Shown: in pieces, positions 41,348-49,818 of the stretch | Layout of the letters: each line of letters starts with the position of its first letter | Numbering within the stretch: position 1 is the stretch's first letter | Origin: Auanema rhodensis | Lineage: Eukaryota; Nematoda; Chromadorea; Rhabditida; Rhabditidae | Assembly (NCBI GenBank): GCA_964057225.1 | Contig: OZ059898.1 | Location: forward strand, 14,843,267 to 14,907,266 | Length of the DNA: 64,000 bases | Direction of reading: 5' to 3' | Made by a program: the position numbers and the translations under genes | Notes under the pieces: generated by a model | The model's database searches: none | Seen by the model: the letters and a program-made list of their open reading frames with translations, nothing else | Told to the model about the DNA's origin: nothing

Positions 41348-41540
41348 CACGTTAACTGTTCTAATGATACTACTTCTTCTATCATTTACCTGAAGGAAGT
41401 GAGTAAACAACAAGGGAAGTAACAACGATGAATCGGCCCCGTATTAACTTCTAACAAAACGATTAAAAGCAGAAAAGAGATTTAGAAGAGAGCTGAATTC
41501 AAAATATGGAAATTGAGAAGAGAAGATGCCAAAAGATGGC

Positions 41541-41612
41541 TTCCCATGCCGGGAATCGAACCCGGGCCGCGTGGGTGAAAACCACGAATCCTAACCACTA
41601 GACCACATGGGA
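41541..41612 (-). tRNA. tRNA-Glu(UUC), block 2 copy 62
   Basis: Consensus body. Confidence 0.95.
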
Positions 41613-41805
41613 CACGTTAACTGTCCTTATGATACTACTTCTTCTATCATTTACCTGAAGGAAGTGAGTAAACAACAAGGAAAGTAACAACGATGAATCG
41701 GCCCCGTATTAACTTCTAACAAAACGATTAAATGCAGAAAAGAGATTTAGAAGAGAGCTGAATTCAAAATATGGAAATTGAGAAGAGAAGATGCCAAAAG
41801 ATGGC

Positions 41806-41877
41806 TTCCCATGCCGGGAATCGAACCCGGGCCGCGTGGGTGAAAACCACGAATCCTAACCACTAGACCACATGGGA
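41806..41877 (-). tRNA. tRNA-Glu(UUC), block 2 copy 63
   Basis: Consensus body. Confidence 0.95.
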
Positions 41878-42070
41878 CACGTTAACTGTTCTTATGATAC
41901 TACTTCTTCTATCATTTACCTCGAGGAAGTGAGTAAGCAACAAGGGAAGTAACAACGATGAATCGGCCCCGTATTAACTTCTAACAAAACGATTAAATGC
42001 AGAAAAGAGATTTAGAAGAGAGCTGAATTCAAAATATGGAAATTCAGAAGAGAAGATGCCAAAAGATGGC

Positions 42071-42142
42071 TTCCCATGCCGGGAATCGAACCCGGGCCGC
42101 GTGGGTGAAAACCACGAATCCTAACCACTAGACCACATGGGA
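42071..42142 (-). tRNA. tRNA-Glu(UUC), block 2 copy 64
   Basis: Consensus body. Confidence 0.95.
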
Positions 42143-42335
42143 CACGTTAACTGTCCTTATGATACTACTTCTTCTATCATTTACCTCGAGGAAGTGAGTA
42201 AGCAACAAGGGAAGTAACAACGATGAATCGGCCCCGTATTAACTTCTAACAAAACGATTAAATGCAGAAAAGAGATTTAAAAGAGAGCTGATTTCAAAAT
42301 ATGGAAATTGAGAAGAGAAGATGCCAAAAGATGGC

Positions 42336-42407
42336 TTCCCATGCCGGGAATCGAACCCGGGCCGCGTGGGTGAAAACCACGAATCCTAACCACTAGACCA
42401 CATGGGA
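42336..42407 (-). tRNA. tRNA-Glu(UUC), block 2 copy 65
   Basis: Consensus body. Confidence 0.95.
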
Positions 42408-42600
42408 CACGTTAACTGTTCTTATGATACTACTTCTTCTATCATTTACCTCGAGGAAGTGAGTAAGCAACAAGGGAAGTAACAACGATGAATCGGCCCC
42501 GTATTAACTTCTAACAAAAAGATTAAATGCAGAAAAGAGATTTAGAAGAGAGCTGAATTCAAAATATGGAAATTGAGAAGAGAAGATGCCAAAAGATGGC

Positions 42601-42672
42601 TTCCCATGCCGGGAATCGAACCCGGGCCGCGTGGGTGAAAACCACGAATCCTAACCACTAGACCACATGGGA
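42601..42672 (-). tRNA. tRNA-Glu(UUC), block 2 copy 66
   Basis: Consensus body. Confidence 0.95.
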
Positions 42673-42865
42673 CACGTTAACTGTTCTTATGATACTACTT
42701 CTTCTATCATTTACCTCGAGGAAGTGAGTAAGCAACAAGGGAAGTAACAACGATGAATCGGCCCCGTATTAACTTCTAACAAAACGATTAAATGCAGAAA
42801 AGAGATTTAGAAGAGAGCTGAATTCAAAATACGGAAATTGAGAAGAGAAGATGCCAAAAGATGGC

Positions 42866-42937
42866 TTCCCATGCCGGGAATCGAACCCGGGCCGCGTGGG
42901 TGAAAACCACGAATCCTAACCACTAGACCACATGGCA
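42866..42937 (-). tRNA. tRNA-Glu(UUC), block 2 copy 67, C2G variant
   Basis: Plus-strand C at 42936 changes tRNA nt 2 from C to G, giving a G·G mismatch near the acceptor end. Recurs six units later. Confidence 0.86.
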
Positions 42938-43130
42938 CACTTTAACTGTTCTTATGATACTACTTCTTCTATCATTTACCTCAAGGAAGTGAGTAAGCAA
43001 CAAGGGAAGTAACAACGATGAATCGGCCCCGTATTAACTTCTAACAAAACGATTAAAAGCAGAAAAGAGATTTAGAAGAGAGCTGAATTCAAAATATGGA
43101 AATTCAGAAGAGAAGATGCCAAAAAATGGC

Positions 43131-43202
43131 TTCCCATGCCGGGAATCGAACCCGGGCCGCGTGGGTGAAAACCACGAATCCTAACCACTAGACCACATGG
43201 GA
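43131..43202 (-). tRNA. tRNA-Glu(UUC), block 2 copy 68
   Basis: Consensus body; T6 terminator. Confidence 0.95.
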
Positions 43203-43395
43203 CACGTTAACTGTTCTTATGATACTACTTCTTCTATCATTTACCTCGAGGAAGTGAGTAAGCAACAAGGGAAGTAACAACGATGAATCGGCCCCGTATT
43301 AACTTCTAACAAAACGATTAAATGCAGAAAAGAGATTTAGAAGAGAGCTGAATTCAAAATATGGAAATTCAGAAGAGAAGATGCCAAAAGATGGC

Positions 43396-43467
43396 TTCCC
43401 ATGCCGGGAATCGAACCCGGGCCGCGTGGGTGAAAACCACGAATCCTAACCACTAGACCACATGGGA
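43396..43467 (-). tRNA. tRNA-Glu(UUC), block 2 copy 69
   Basis: Consensus body. Confidence 0.95.
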
Positions 43468-43660
43468 CACGTTAACTGTCCTTATGATACTACTTCTTCT
43501 ATCATTTACCTGAAGGAAGTGAGTAAACAACAAGGAAAGTAACAACGATGAATCGGCCCCGTATTAACTTCTAACAAAACGATTAAATGCAGAAAAGAGA
43601 TTTAGAAGAGAGCTGAATTCAAAATATGGAAATTGAGAAGAGAAGATGCCAAAAGATGGC

Positions 43661-43732
43661 TTCCCATGCCGGGAATCGAACCCGGGCCGCGTGGGTGAAA
43701 ACCACGAATCCTAACCACTAGACCACATGGGA
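43661..43732 (-). tRNA. tRNA-Glu(UUC), block 2 copy 70
   Basis: Consensus body. Confidence 0.95.
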
Positions 43733-43925
43733 CACGTTAACTGTTCTTATGATACTACTTCTTCTATCATTTACCTCGAGGAAGTGAGTAAGCAACAAGG
43801 GAAGTAACAACGATGAATCGGCCCCGTATTAACTTCTAACAAAAAGATTAAATGCAGAAAAGAGATTTAGAAGAGAGCTGAATTCAAAATATGGAAATTG
43901 AGAAGAGAAGATGCCAAAAGATGGC

Positions 43926-43997
43926 TTCCCATGCCGGGAATCGAACCCGGGCCGCGTGGGTGAAAACCACGAATCCTAACCACTAGACCACATGGGA
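43926..43997 (-). tRNA. tRNA-Glu(UUC), block 2 copy 71
   Basis: Consensus body. Confidence 0.95.
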
Positions 43998-44190
43998 CAC
44001 GTTAACTGTTCTTATGATACTACTTCTTCTATCATTTACCTCGAGGAAGTGAGTAAGCAACAAGGGAAGTAACAACGATGAATCGGCCCCGTATTAACTT
44101 CTAACAAAAAGATTAAATGCAGAAAAGAGATTTAGAAGAGAGCTGAATTCAAAATATGGAAATTGAGAAGAGAAGATGCCAAAAGATGGC

Positions 44191-44262
44191 TTCCCATGCC
44201 GGGAATCGAACCCGGGCCGCGTGGGTGAAAACCACGAATCCTAACCACTAGACCACATGGGA
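44191..44262 (-). tRNA. tRNA-Glu(UUC), block 2 copy 72
   Basis: Consensus body. Confidence 0.95.
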
Positions 44263-44455
44263 CACGTTAACTGTTCTTATGATACTACTTCTTCTATCAT
44301 TTACCTCGAGGAAGTGAGTAAGCAACAAGGGAAGTAACAACGATGAATCGGCCCCGTATTAACTTCTAACAAAACGATTAAATGCAGAAAAGAGATTTAG
44401 AAGAGAGCTGAATTCAAAATACGGAAATTGAGAAGAGAAGATGCCAAAAGATGGC

Positions 44456-44527
44456 TTCCCATGCCGGGAATCGAACCCGGGCCGCGTGGGTGAAAACCAC
44501 GAATCCTAACCACTAGACCACATGGCA
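44456..44527 (-). tRNA. tRNA-Glu(UUC), block 2 copy 73, C2G variant
   Basis: Same C2G change as copy 67 (plus-strand C at 44526). Confidence 0.86.
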
Positions 44528-44720
44528 CACTTTAACTGTTCTTATGATACTACTTCTTCTATCATTTACCTCAAGGAAGTGAGTAAGCAACAAGGGAAGT
44601 AACAACGATGAATCGGCCCCGTATTAACTTCTAACAAAACGATTAAAAGCAGAAAAGAGATTTAGAAGAGAGCTGAATTCAAAATATGGAAATTCAGAAG
44701 AGAAGATGCCAAAAAATGGC

Positions 44721-44792
44721 TTCCCATGCCGGGAATCGAACCCGGGCCGCGTGGGTGAAAACCACGAATCCTAACCACTAGACCACATGGGA
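44721..44792 (-). tRNA. tRNA-Glu(UUC), block 2 copy 74
   Basis: Consensus body; T6 terminator. Confidence 0.95.
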
Positions 44793-44985
44793 CACGTTAA
44801 CTGTTCTTATGATACTACTTCTTCTATCATTTACCTCGAGGAAGTGAGTAAGCAACAAGGGAAGTAACAACGATGAATCGGCCCCGTATTAACTTCTAAC
44901 AAAACGATTAAAAGCAGAAAAGAGATTTAGAAGAGAGCTGAATTCAAAATATGAAAATTCAAAAGAGAAGATGCCAAAAGATGGC

Positions 44986-45057
44986 TTCCCATGCCGGGAA
45001 TCGAACCCGGGCCGCGTGGGTGAAAACCACGAATCCTAACCACTAGACCACATGGGA
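44986..45057 (-). tRNA. tRNA-Glu(UUC), block 2 copy 75
   Basis: Consensus body. Confidence 0.95.
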
Positions 45058-45250
45058 CACTTTAACTGTTCTTATGATACTACTTCTTCTATCATTTACC
45101 TCAAGGAAGTGAGTAAGCAACAAGGGAAGTAACAACGATGAATCGGCCCCGTATTAACTTCTAACAAAAAGATTAAATGCAGAAAAGAGATTTAGAAGAG
45201 AGCTGAATTCAAAATATGGAAATTGAGAAGAGAAGATGCCAAAAGATGGC

Positions 45251-45322
45251 TTCCCATGCCGGGAATCGAACCCGGGCCGCGTGGGTGAAAACCACGAATC
45301 CTAACCACTAGACCACATGGGA
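45251..45322 (-). tRNA. tRNA-Glu(UUC), block 2 copy 76
   Basis: Consensus body. Confidence 0.95.
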
Positions 45323-45515
45323 CACGTTAACTGTTCTTATGATACTACTTCTTCTATCATTTACCTCGAGGAAGTGAGTAAGCAACAAGGGAAGTAACAA
45401 CGATGAATCAGCCCCGTATTAACTTCTAACAAAACGATTAAATGCAGAAAAGAGATTTAGAAGAGAGCTGAATTCAAAATATGGAAATTCAGAAGAGAAG
45501 ATGCCAAAAGATGGC

Positions 45516-45587
45516 TTCCCATGCCGGGAATCGAACCCGGGCCGCGTGGGTGAAAACCACGAATCCTAACCACTAGACCACATGGGA
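45516..45587 (-). tRNA. tRNA-Glu(UUC), block 2 copy 77
   Basis: Consensus body. Confidence 0.95.
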
Positions 45588-45780
45588 CACGTTAACTGTT
45601 CTTATGATACTACTTCTTCTATCATTTACCTCGAGGAAGTGAGTAAGCAACAAGGGAAGTAACAACGATGAATCGGCCCCGTATTAACTTCTAACAAAAC
45701 GATTAAATGCAGAAAAGAGATTTAGAAGAGAGCTGAATTCAAAATATGGAAATTCAGAAGAGAAGATGCCAAAAGATGGC

Positions 45781-45852
45781 TTCCCATGCCGGGAATCGAA
45801 CCCGGGCCGCGTGGGTGAAAACCACGAATCCTAACCACTAGACCACATGGGA
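45781..45852 (-). tRNA. tRNA-Glu(UUC), block 2 copy 78
   Basis: Consensus body. Confidence 0.95.
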
Positions 45853-46045
45853 CACGTTAACTGTTCTTATGATACTACTTCTTCTATCATTTACCTCGAG
45901 GAAGTGAGTAAGCAACAAGGGAAGTAACAACGATGAATCGGCCCCGTATTAACTTCTAACAAAACGATTAAATGCAGAAAAGAGATTTAGAAGAGAGCTG
46001 AATTCAAAATATGGAAATTCAGAAGAGAAGATGCCAAAAGATGGC

Positions 46046-46117
46046 TTCCCATGCCGGGAATCGAACCCGGGCCGCGTGGGTGAAAACCACGAATCCTAAC
46101 CACTAGACCACATGGGA
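46046..46117 (-). tRNA. tRNA-Glu(UUC), block 2 copy 79
   Basis: Consensus body. Confidence 0.95.
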
Positions 46118-46310
46118 CACGTTAACTGTCTTTATGATACTACTTCTTCTATCATTTACCTGAAGGAAGTGAGTAAACAACAAGGAAAGTAACAACGATG
46201 AATCGGCCCCGTATTAACTTCTAACAAAACGATTAAATGCAGAAAAGAGATTTAAAAGAGAGCTGATTTCAAAATATGGAAATTGAGAAGAGAAGATGCC
46301 AAAAGATGGC

Positions 46311-46382
46311 TTCCCATGCCGGGAATCGAACCCGGGCCGCGTGGGTGAAAACCACGAATCCTAACCACTAGACCACATGGGA
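46311..46382 (-). tRNA. tRNA-Glu(UUC), block 2 copy 80
   Basis: Consensus body. Confidence 0.95.
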
Positions 46383-46575
46383 CACGTTAACTGTTCTTAT
46401 GATACTACTTCTTCTATCATTTACCTCGAGGAAGTGAGTAAGCAACAAGGGAAGTAACAACGATGAATCGGCCCCGTATTAACTTCTAACAAAACGATTA
46501 AATGCAGAAAAGAAATTTAGAAGAGAGCTGAATTCAAAATATGGAAATTCAGAAGAGAAGATGCCAAAAGATGGC

Positions 46576-46647
46576 TTCCCATGCCGGGAATCGAACCCGG
46601 GCCGCGTGGGTGAAAACCACGAATCCTAACCACTAGACCACATGGGA
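46576..46647 (-). tRNA. tRNA-Glu(UUC), block 2 copy 81
   Basis: Consensus body. Confidence 0.95.
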
Positions 46648-46840
46648 CACGTTAACTGTCCTTATGATACTACTTCTTCTATCATTTACCTGAAGGAAGT
46701 GAGTAAACAACAAGGAAAGTAACAACGATGAATCGGCCCCGTATTAACTTCTAACAAAACGATTAAATGCAGAAAAGAGATTTAGAAGAGAGCTGAATTC
46801 AAAATATGGAAATTCAGAAGAGAAGATGCCAAAAGATGGC

Positions 46841-46912
46841 TTCCCATGCCGGGAATCGAACCCGGGCCGCGTGGGTGAAAACCACGAATCCTAACCACTA
46901 GACCACATGGGA
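46841..46912 (-). tRNA. tRNA-Glu(UUC), block 2 copy 82
   Basis: Consensus body. Confidence 0.95.
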
Positions 46913-47105
46913 CACGTTAACTGTCCTTATGATACTACTTCTTCTATCATTTACCTGAAGGAAGTGAGTAAACAACAAGGAAAGTAACAACGATGAATCG
47001 GCCCCGTATTAACTTCTAACAAAACGATTAAATGCAGAAAAGAGATTTAAAAGAGAGCTGATTTCAAAATATGGAAATTGAGAAGAGAAGATGCCAAAAG
47101 ATGGC

Positions 47106-47177
47106 TTCCCATGCCGGGAATCGAACCCGGGCCGCGTGGGTGAAAACCACGAATCCTAACCACTAGACCACATGGGA
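47106..47177 (-). tRNA. tRNA-Glu(UUC), block 2 copy 83
   Basis: Consensus body. Confidence 0.95.
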
Positions 47178-47370
47178 CACGTTAACTGTTCTTATGATAC
47201 TACTTCTTCTATCATTTACCTCGAGGAAGTGAGTAAGCAACAAGGGAAGTAACAACGATGAATCGGCCCCGTATTAACTTCTAACAAAACGATTAAATGC
47301 AGAAAAGAGATTTAGAAGAGAGCTGAATTCAAAATATGGAAATTCAGAAGAGAAGATGCCAAAAGATGGC

Positions 47371-47442
47371 TTCCCATGCCGGGAATCGAACCCGGGCCGC
47401 GTGGGTGAAAACCACGAATCCTAACCACTAGACCACATGGGA
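47371..47442 (-). tRNA. tRNA-Glu(UUC), block 2 copy 84
   Basis: Consensus body. Confidence 0.95.
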
Positions 47443-47635
47443 CACGTTAACTGTCCTTATGATACTACTTCTTCTATCATTTACCTGAAGGAAGTGAGTA
47501 AACAACAAGGAAAGTAACAACGATGAATCGGCCCCGTATTAACTTCTAACAAAACGATTAAATGCAGAAAAGAGATTAAGAAGAGAGCTGAATTCAAAAT
47601 ATGGAAATTGAGAAGAGAAGATGCCAAAAGATGGC

Positions 47636-47707
47636 TTCCCATGCCGGGAATCGAACCCGGGCCGCGTGGGTGAAAACCACGAATCCTAACCACTAGACCA
47701 CATGGGA
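47636..47707 (-). tRNA. tRNA-Glu(UUC), block 2 copy 85
   Basis: Consensus body. Confidence 0.95.
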
Positions 47708-47900
47708 CACGTTAACTGTTCTTATGATACTACTTCTTCTATCATTTACCTCGAGGAAGTGAGTAAGCAACAAGGGAAGTAACAACGATGAATCGGCCCC
47801 GTATTAACTTCTAACAAAACGATTAAATGCAGAAAAGAGATTTAGAAGAGAGCTGAATTCAAAATATGGAAATTGAGAAGAGAAGATGCCAAAAGATGGC

Positions 47901-47972
47901 TTCCCATGCCGGGAATCGAACCCGAGCCGCGTGGGTGAAAACCACGAATCCTAACCACTAGACCACATGGGA
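47901..47972 (-). tRNA. tRNA-Glu(UUC), block 2 copy 86, C49U variant
   Basis: Plus-strand A at 47925 changes position 49 to U, turning the first T-stem pair into a U·G wobble. Probably tolerated. Confidence 0.9.
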
Positions 47973-48165
47973 CACTTTAACTGTTCTTATGATACTACTT
48001 CTTCTATCATTTACCTCAAGGAAGTGAGTAAGCAACAAGGGAAGTAACAACGATGAATCGGCCCCGTATTAACTTCTAACAAAACGATTAAAAGCAGAAA
48101 AGAGATTTAGAAGAGAGCTGAATTCAAAATATGGAAATTGAGAAGAGAAGATGCCAAAAGATGGC

Positions 48166-48237
48166 TTCCCATGCCGGGAATCGAACCCGGGCCGCGTGGG
48201 TGAAAACCACGAATCCTAACCACTAGACCACATGGGA
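48166..48237 (-). tRNA. tRNA-Glu(UUC), block 2 copy 87
   Basis: Consensus body. Confidence 0.95.
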
Positions 48238-48430
48238 CACGTTAACTGTTCTTATGATACTACTTCTTCTATCATTTACCTCGAGGAAGTGAGTAAGCAA
48301 CAAGGGAAGTAACAACGATGAATCGGCCCCGTATTAACTTCTAACAAAACGATTAAATGCAGAAAAGAGATTTAGAAGAGAGCTGAATTCAAAATATGGA
48401 AATTGAGAAGAGAAGATGCCAAAAGATGGC

Positions 48431-48502
48431 TTCCCATGCCGGGAATCGAACCCGGGCCGCGTGGGTGAAAACCACGAATCCTAACCACTAGACCACATGG
48501 GA
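48431..48502 (-). tRNA. tRNA-Glu(UUC), block 2 copy 88
   Basis: Consensus body. Element B lies 94-98 bp upstream of its first nucleotide. Confidence 0.95.
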
Positions 48503-48595
48503 CACTTTAACTGTTCTTATGATACTACTTCTTCTATCATTTACCTCAAGGAAGTGAGTAAGCAACAAGGGAAGTAACAACGATGAATCGGCCCC

Positions 48596-48600
48596 GTATT
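48596..48600. repeat. Target-site duplication of element B, left copy (GTATT)
   Basis: GTATT at unit coordinates 85-89 of the 265-bp array. The same five bases start block 3 at 58404. Five bases is the usual duplication length for BEL/Pao elements. Because the LTR begins with T, a 4-bp GTAT duplication is also formally possible. Confidence 0.92.
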
Positions 48601-48668
48601 TATGGCGTTATACCACAAGTGTATAGTATGGTTGGAAGTAAAACACAAAGCGAATATGTAAAAAAGGG

Positions 48669-48674
48669 TTTATT
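48669..48674 (-). terminator. Polyadenylation signal AATAAA in the 3' LTR
   Basis: Reads AATAAA on the minus strand, 68 bp before the LTR end, downstream of all coding parts of element B. The identical signal sits in the 5' LTR at 58112-58107. Confidence 0.6.
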
Positions 48675-48786
48675 GATGAATTAACAAGACAAGCACGGAA
48701 TAAAATCACTGACTGCGAACGTTGAAAATGTAAGACTGATCTCTTCTCGTGGGCGGTCGTCAGCCTGAAACAAAGAGTTAGTCATG

Positions 48787-48810
48787 CCACATGTATAACA
48801 CAACATGTGG
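48787..48810. other. LTR hairpin, left copy
   Basis: CCACATGT and ACATGTGG are exact reverse complements around an 8-nt loop. The same structure is at 58225-58248 in the other LTR. The half-site contains an E-box-like CACATG. It could be a dimeric factor site or an RNA hairpin. Confidence 0.6.
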
Positions 48811-48850
48811 TATGGATAAAAATTACTTAGGAAGTTAGAAGAAAGAAGAA

Positions 48851-48854
<4 letters not shown>

Positions 48855-48912
<58 letters not shown>
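48855..48912. repeat. (GA)29 microsatellite in the left LTR
   Basis: 58 bp of pure GA. The right LTR has 44 bp at the same place. This is the only difference I see between the LTRs. Confidence 0.95.
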
Positions 48913-48915
<3 letters not shown>

Positions 48916-48979
48916 AGAAACGAATAAAACAATTGTTGAAGATAAAAAAATTATACAAACTCACTCGCTTATCGCGACA

Positions 48980-48995
48980 CTCCCGGCAATGCGGG
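48980..48995 (-). promoter_or_regulatory. Possible plus-strand primer (purine) site before the 3' LTR
   Basis: On the element strand GCCGGGAG directly abuts the TG of the 3' LTR. It is a short purine stretch where the polypurine tract should be. It lies in a small inverted repeat (TCCCG...CGGGA, 48981-48996). It is shorter than usual, so the call is tentative. Confidence 0.4.
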
Positions 48996-49009
48996 AATGA
49001 GAAGAAGGC

Positions 49010-49516
49010 CTACAAAGGTCTTTTACGTTTTATATCTCCACAAACCACTCCATGATGCGTATCCGCCTTACATCTATAGCAGGATACCTCGCATATCGCT
49101 GGATGTTTTTGATTCAAACATCTGATGCATAACCCCAGTTCATGAAGACGGAGAGTGCGTTCCGGTGAGGAAGGATAAATCGGACAGGCCGCAGTACGGT
49201 GCCCATCAGCTGTCGGTTTATTGCAGAATACACATGAAGCTTTAGGAGCAGTCTGAATGGTCAAATTGTCTAGTTTCAGATTTAACGAATGTTGAATATT
49301 GTCCAGTCGTTCGGATAGATGGTTCACCGCGCTAGCTAGGTGCTCGTAGAGCCTCTTTTCAAGCACAATTAGTTGCCTCAGATTGGCAGCAGTGTTAGGT
49401 AGATGGGAATATTTTTTGAGCTCTTCCTCAAAGGAAGCATTCTCAATTATATTCGAGACAATATCTTCCATTTTCATGGAATATAGGAAAGACATGAGCT
49501 GCATCCTTATATACAT
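49010..49516 (-). CDS. Element B 3' accessory ORF, coiled coil plus three zinc knuckles (168 aa)
   Basis: Separate ORF between Env and the 3' LTR. The frame is open from 49522, but that codon is GTG; the first ATG is at 49516. Residues ~15-85 look helical and heptad-like (ENASFEEELKKY, LEKRLYEHLASAV). Three zinc knuckles follow: C95-x2-C98-x7-H106-x4-C111, C130-x2-C133-x4-H138-x3-C142, C146-x2-C149-x4-H154-x4-C159, then a basic KRKR end (163-166). Knuckle order and spacing copy the Gag nucleocapsid of element B, which also begins CVFC. The likely mRNA is spliced: a strong donor lies in the leader (57985) and a good acceptor (CCTTTTGTACAG, AG at 49616-49615) lies 99 bp upstream of the ATG. Inferred role: RNA-binding regulator, perhaps nuclear. 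No known family member is recognised. Confidence 0.7.
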   Translation of the reverse strand: MYIRMQLMSFLYSMKMEDIVSNIIENASFEEELKKYSHLPNTAANLRQLIVLEKRLYEHLASAVNHLSERLDNIQHSLNLKLDNLTIQTAPKASCVFCNKPTADGHRTAACPIYPSSPERTLRLHELGLCIRCLNQKHPAICEVSCYRCKADTHHGVVCGDIKRKRPL

Positions 49517-49818
49517 GTTCACATCTGGACTTTAAACGCTGATTATCATCTATTAGTTCATTGTACAATGGTGTGTTTAGGTTATCTTGTTACAGATACA
49601 ATGAATTTTAGAGCCTGTACAAAAGGTTATGTGTTATGTAACTGAGTTGGATAAAAGAAACTTGATACTACCATAAATTGAAAAGAAAGAAAAACTATGA
49701 TATTGTTTTATTACAATGGTTATATTCGTACATAATGCTTTCTTTTTCTTTTGTTTCATTATTATTTCAATTTTTAATTTTAAATTTTATCTCCACAAGA
49801 AATTCTTCTCTTATGCTT
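49517..49818. other. Gap between Env and the accessory ORF of element B
   Basis: 302 bp, AT-rich. It holds two candidate 3' splice sites on the minus strand, TTTTATCCAACTCAG and CCTTTTGTACAG, and no coding sequence. Its pyrimidine-rich stretches on the minus strand (49660-49690) suit an acceptor region. Confidence 0.5.
49615..49626 (-). promoter_or_regulatory. Candidate 3' splice site for the accessory mRNA of element B
   Basis: CCTTTTGTACAG on the minus strand, with the exon starting GCTCTAAAATTC at 49614. A second candidate ending ACTCAG lies about 27 bp upstream. Use is inferred from the strong donor in the leader. Confidence 0.45.

Larger units (their letters stand above)
25300..48600 (-). 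repeat. tRNA-Glu tandem array, block 2 (88 tRNA genes)
   Basis: Continuation of the 265-bp array with tRNAs at 25376+265j to 25447+265j for j=0 to 87. The block begins in mid-unit (unit coordinate 109, AAAAGCAG) after element A and ends at unit coordinate 89 (GTATT), where element B is inserted. Diagnostic variants repeat with a 27-unit (7155-bp) shift: the acceptor-mismatch tRNAs at j=23, 27, 29, 30 reappear at j=50, 54, 56, 57, and an ACCCG spacer variant at 30307 reappears near 37462. A 6-unit (1590-bp) duplication links j=66/67 to j=72/73. The four-unit series at about 28372-29430 matches series in block 1, so the blocks descend from one array. Confidence 0.97.
48601..48979 (-). repeat. 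3' LTR of element B (379 bp)
   Basis: On the element strand it runs from TGTCGCGATAAG to ACGCCATA. The right LTR is the same sequence apart from 14 fewer bases in the GA tract. It contains an AATAAA (minus, 48674-48669) near its far end, which suits polyadenylation in this copy, an 8-bp hairpin at 48787-48810 and a TTTGTTTCAG splice-acceptor-like site (AG at 48766-48765). The LTR ends TG...TA rather than TG...CA. An 83-codon ORF inside it is mostly the translated GA tract and is not taken as a gene. Confidence 0.95.

Noticed and set aside
48681..48932. 83-codon ORF in the left LTR and 89-codon ORF in the right LTR (58119-58388)
   Set aside because: Largely a Leu-Ser run from the GA microsatellite. 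Its length changes with the repeat number, and the two LTR copies are otherwise the same sequence.
48980..49000. Resemblance of CGGGAATGAG beside the left LTR to the tRNA T arm (CGGGAATCGA)
   Set aside because: Only eight shared bases at no meaningful position; likely chance.
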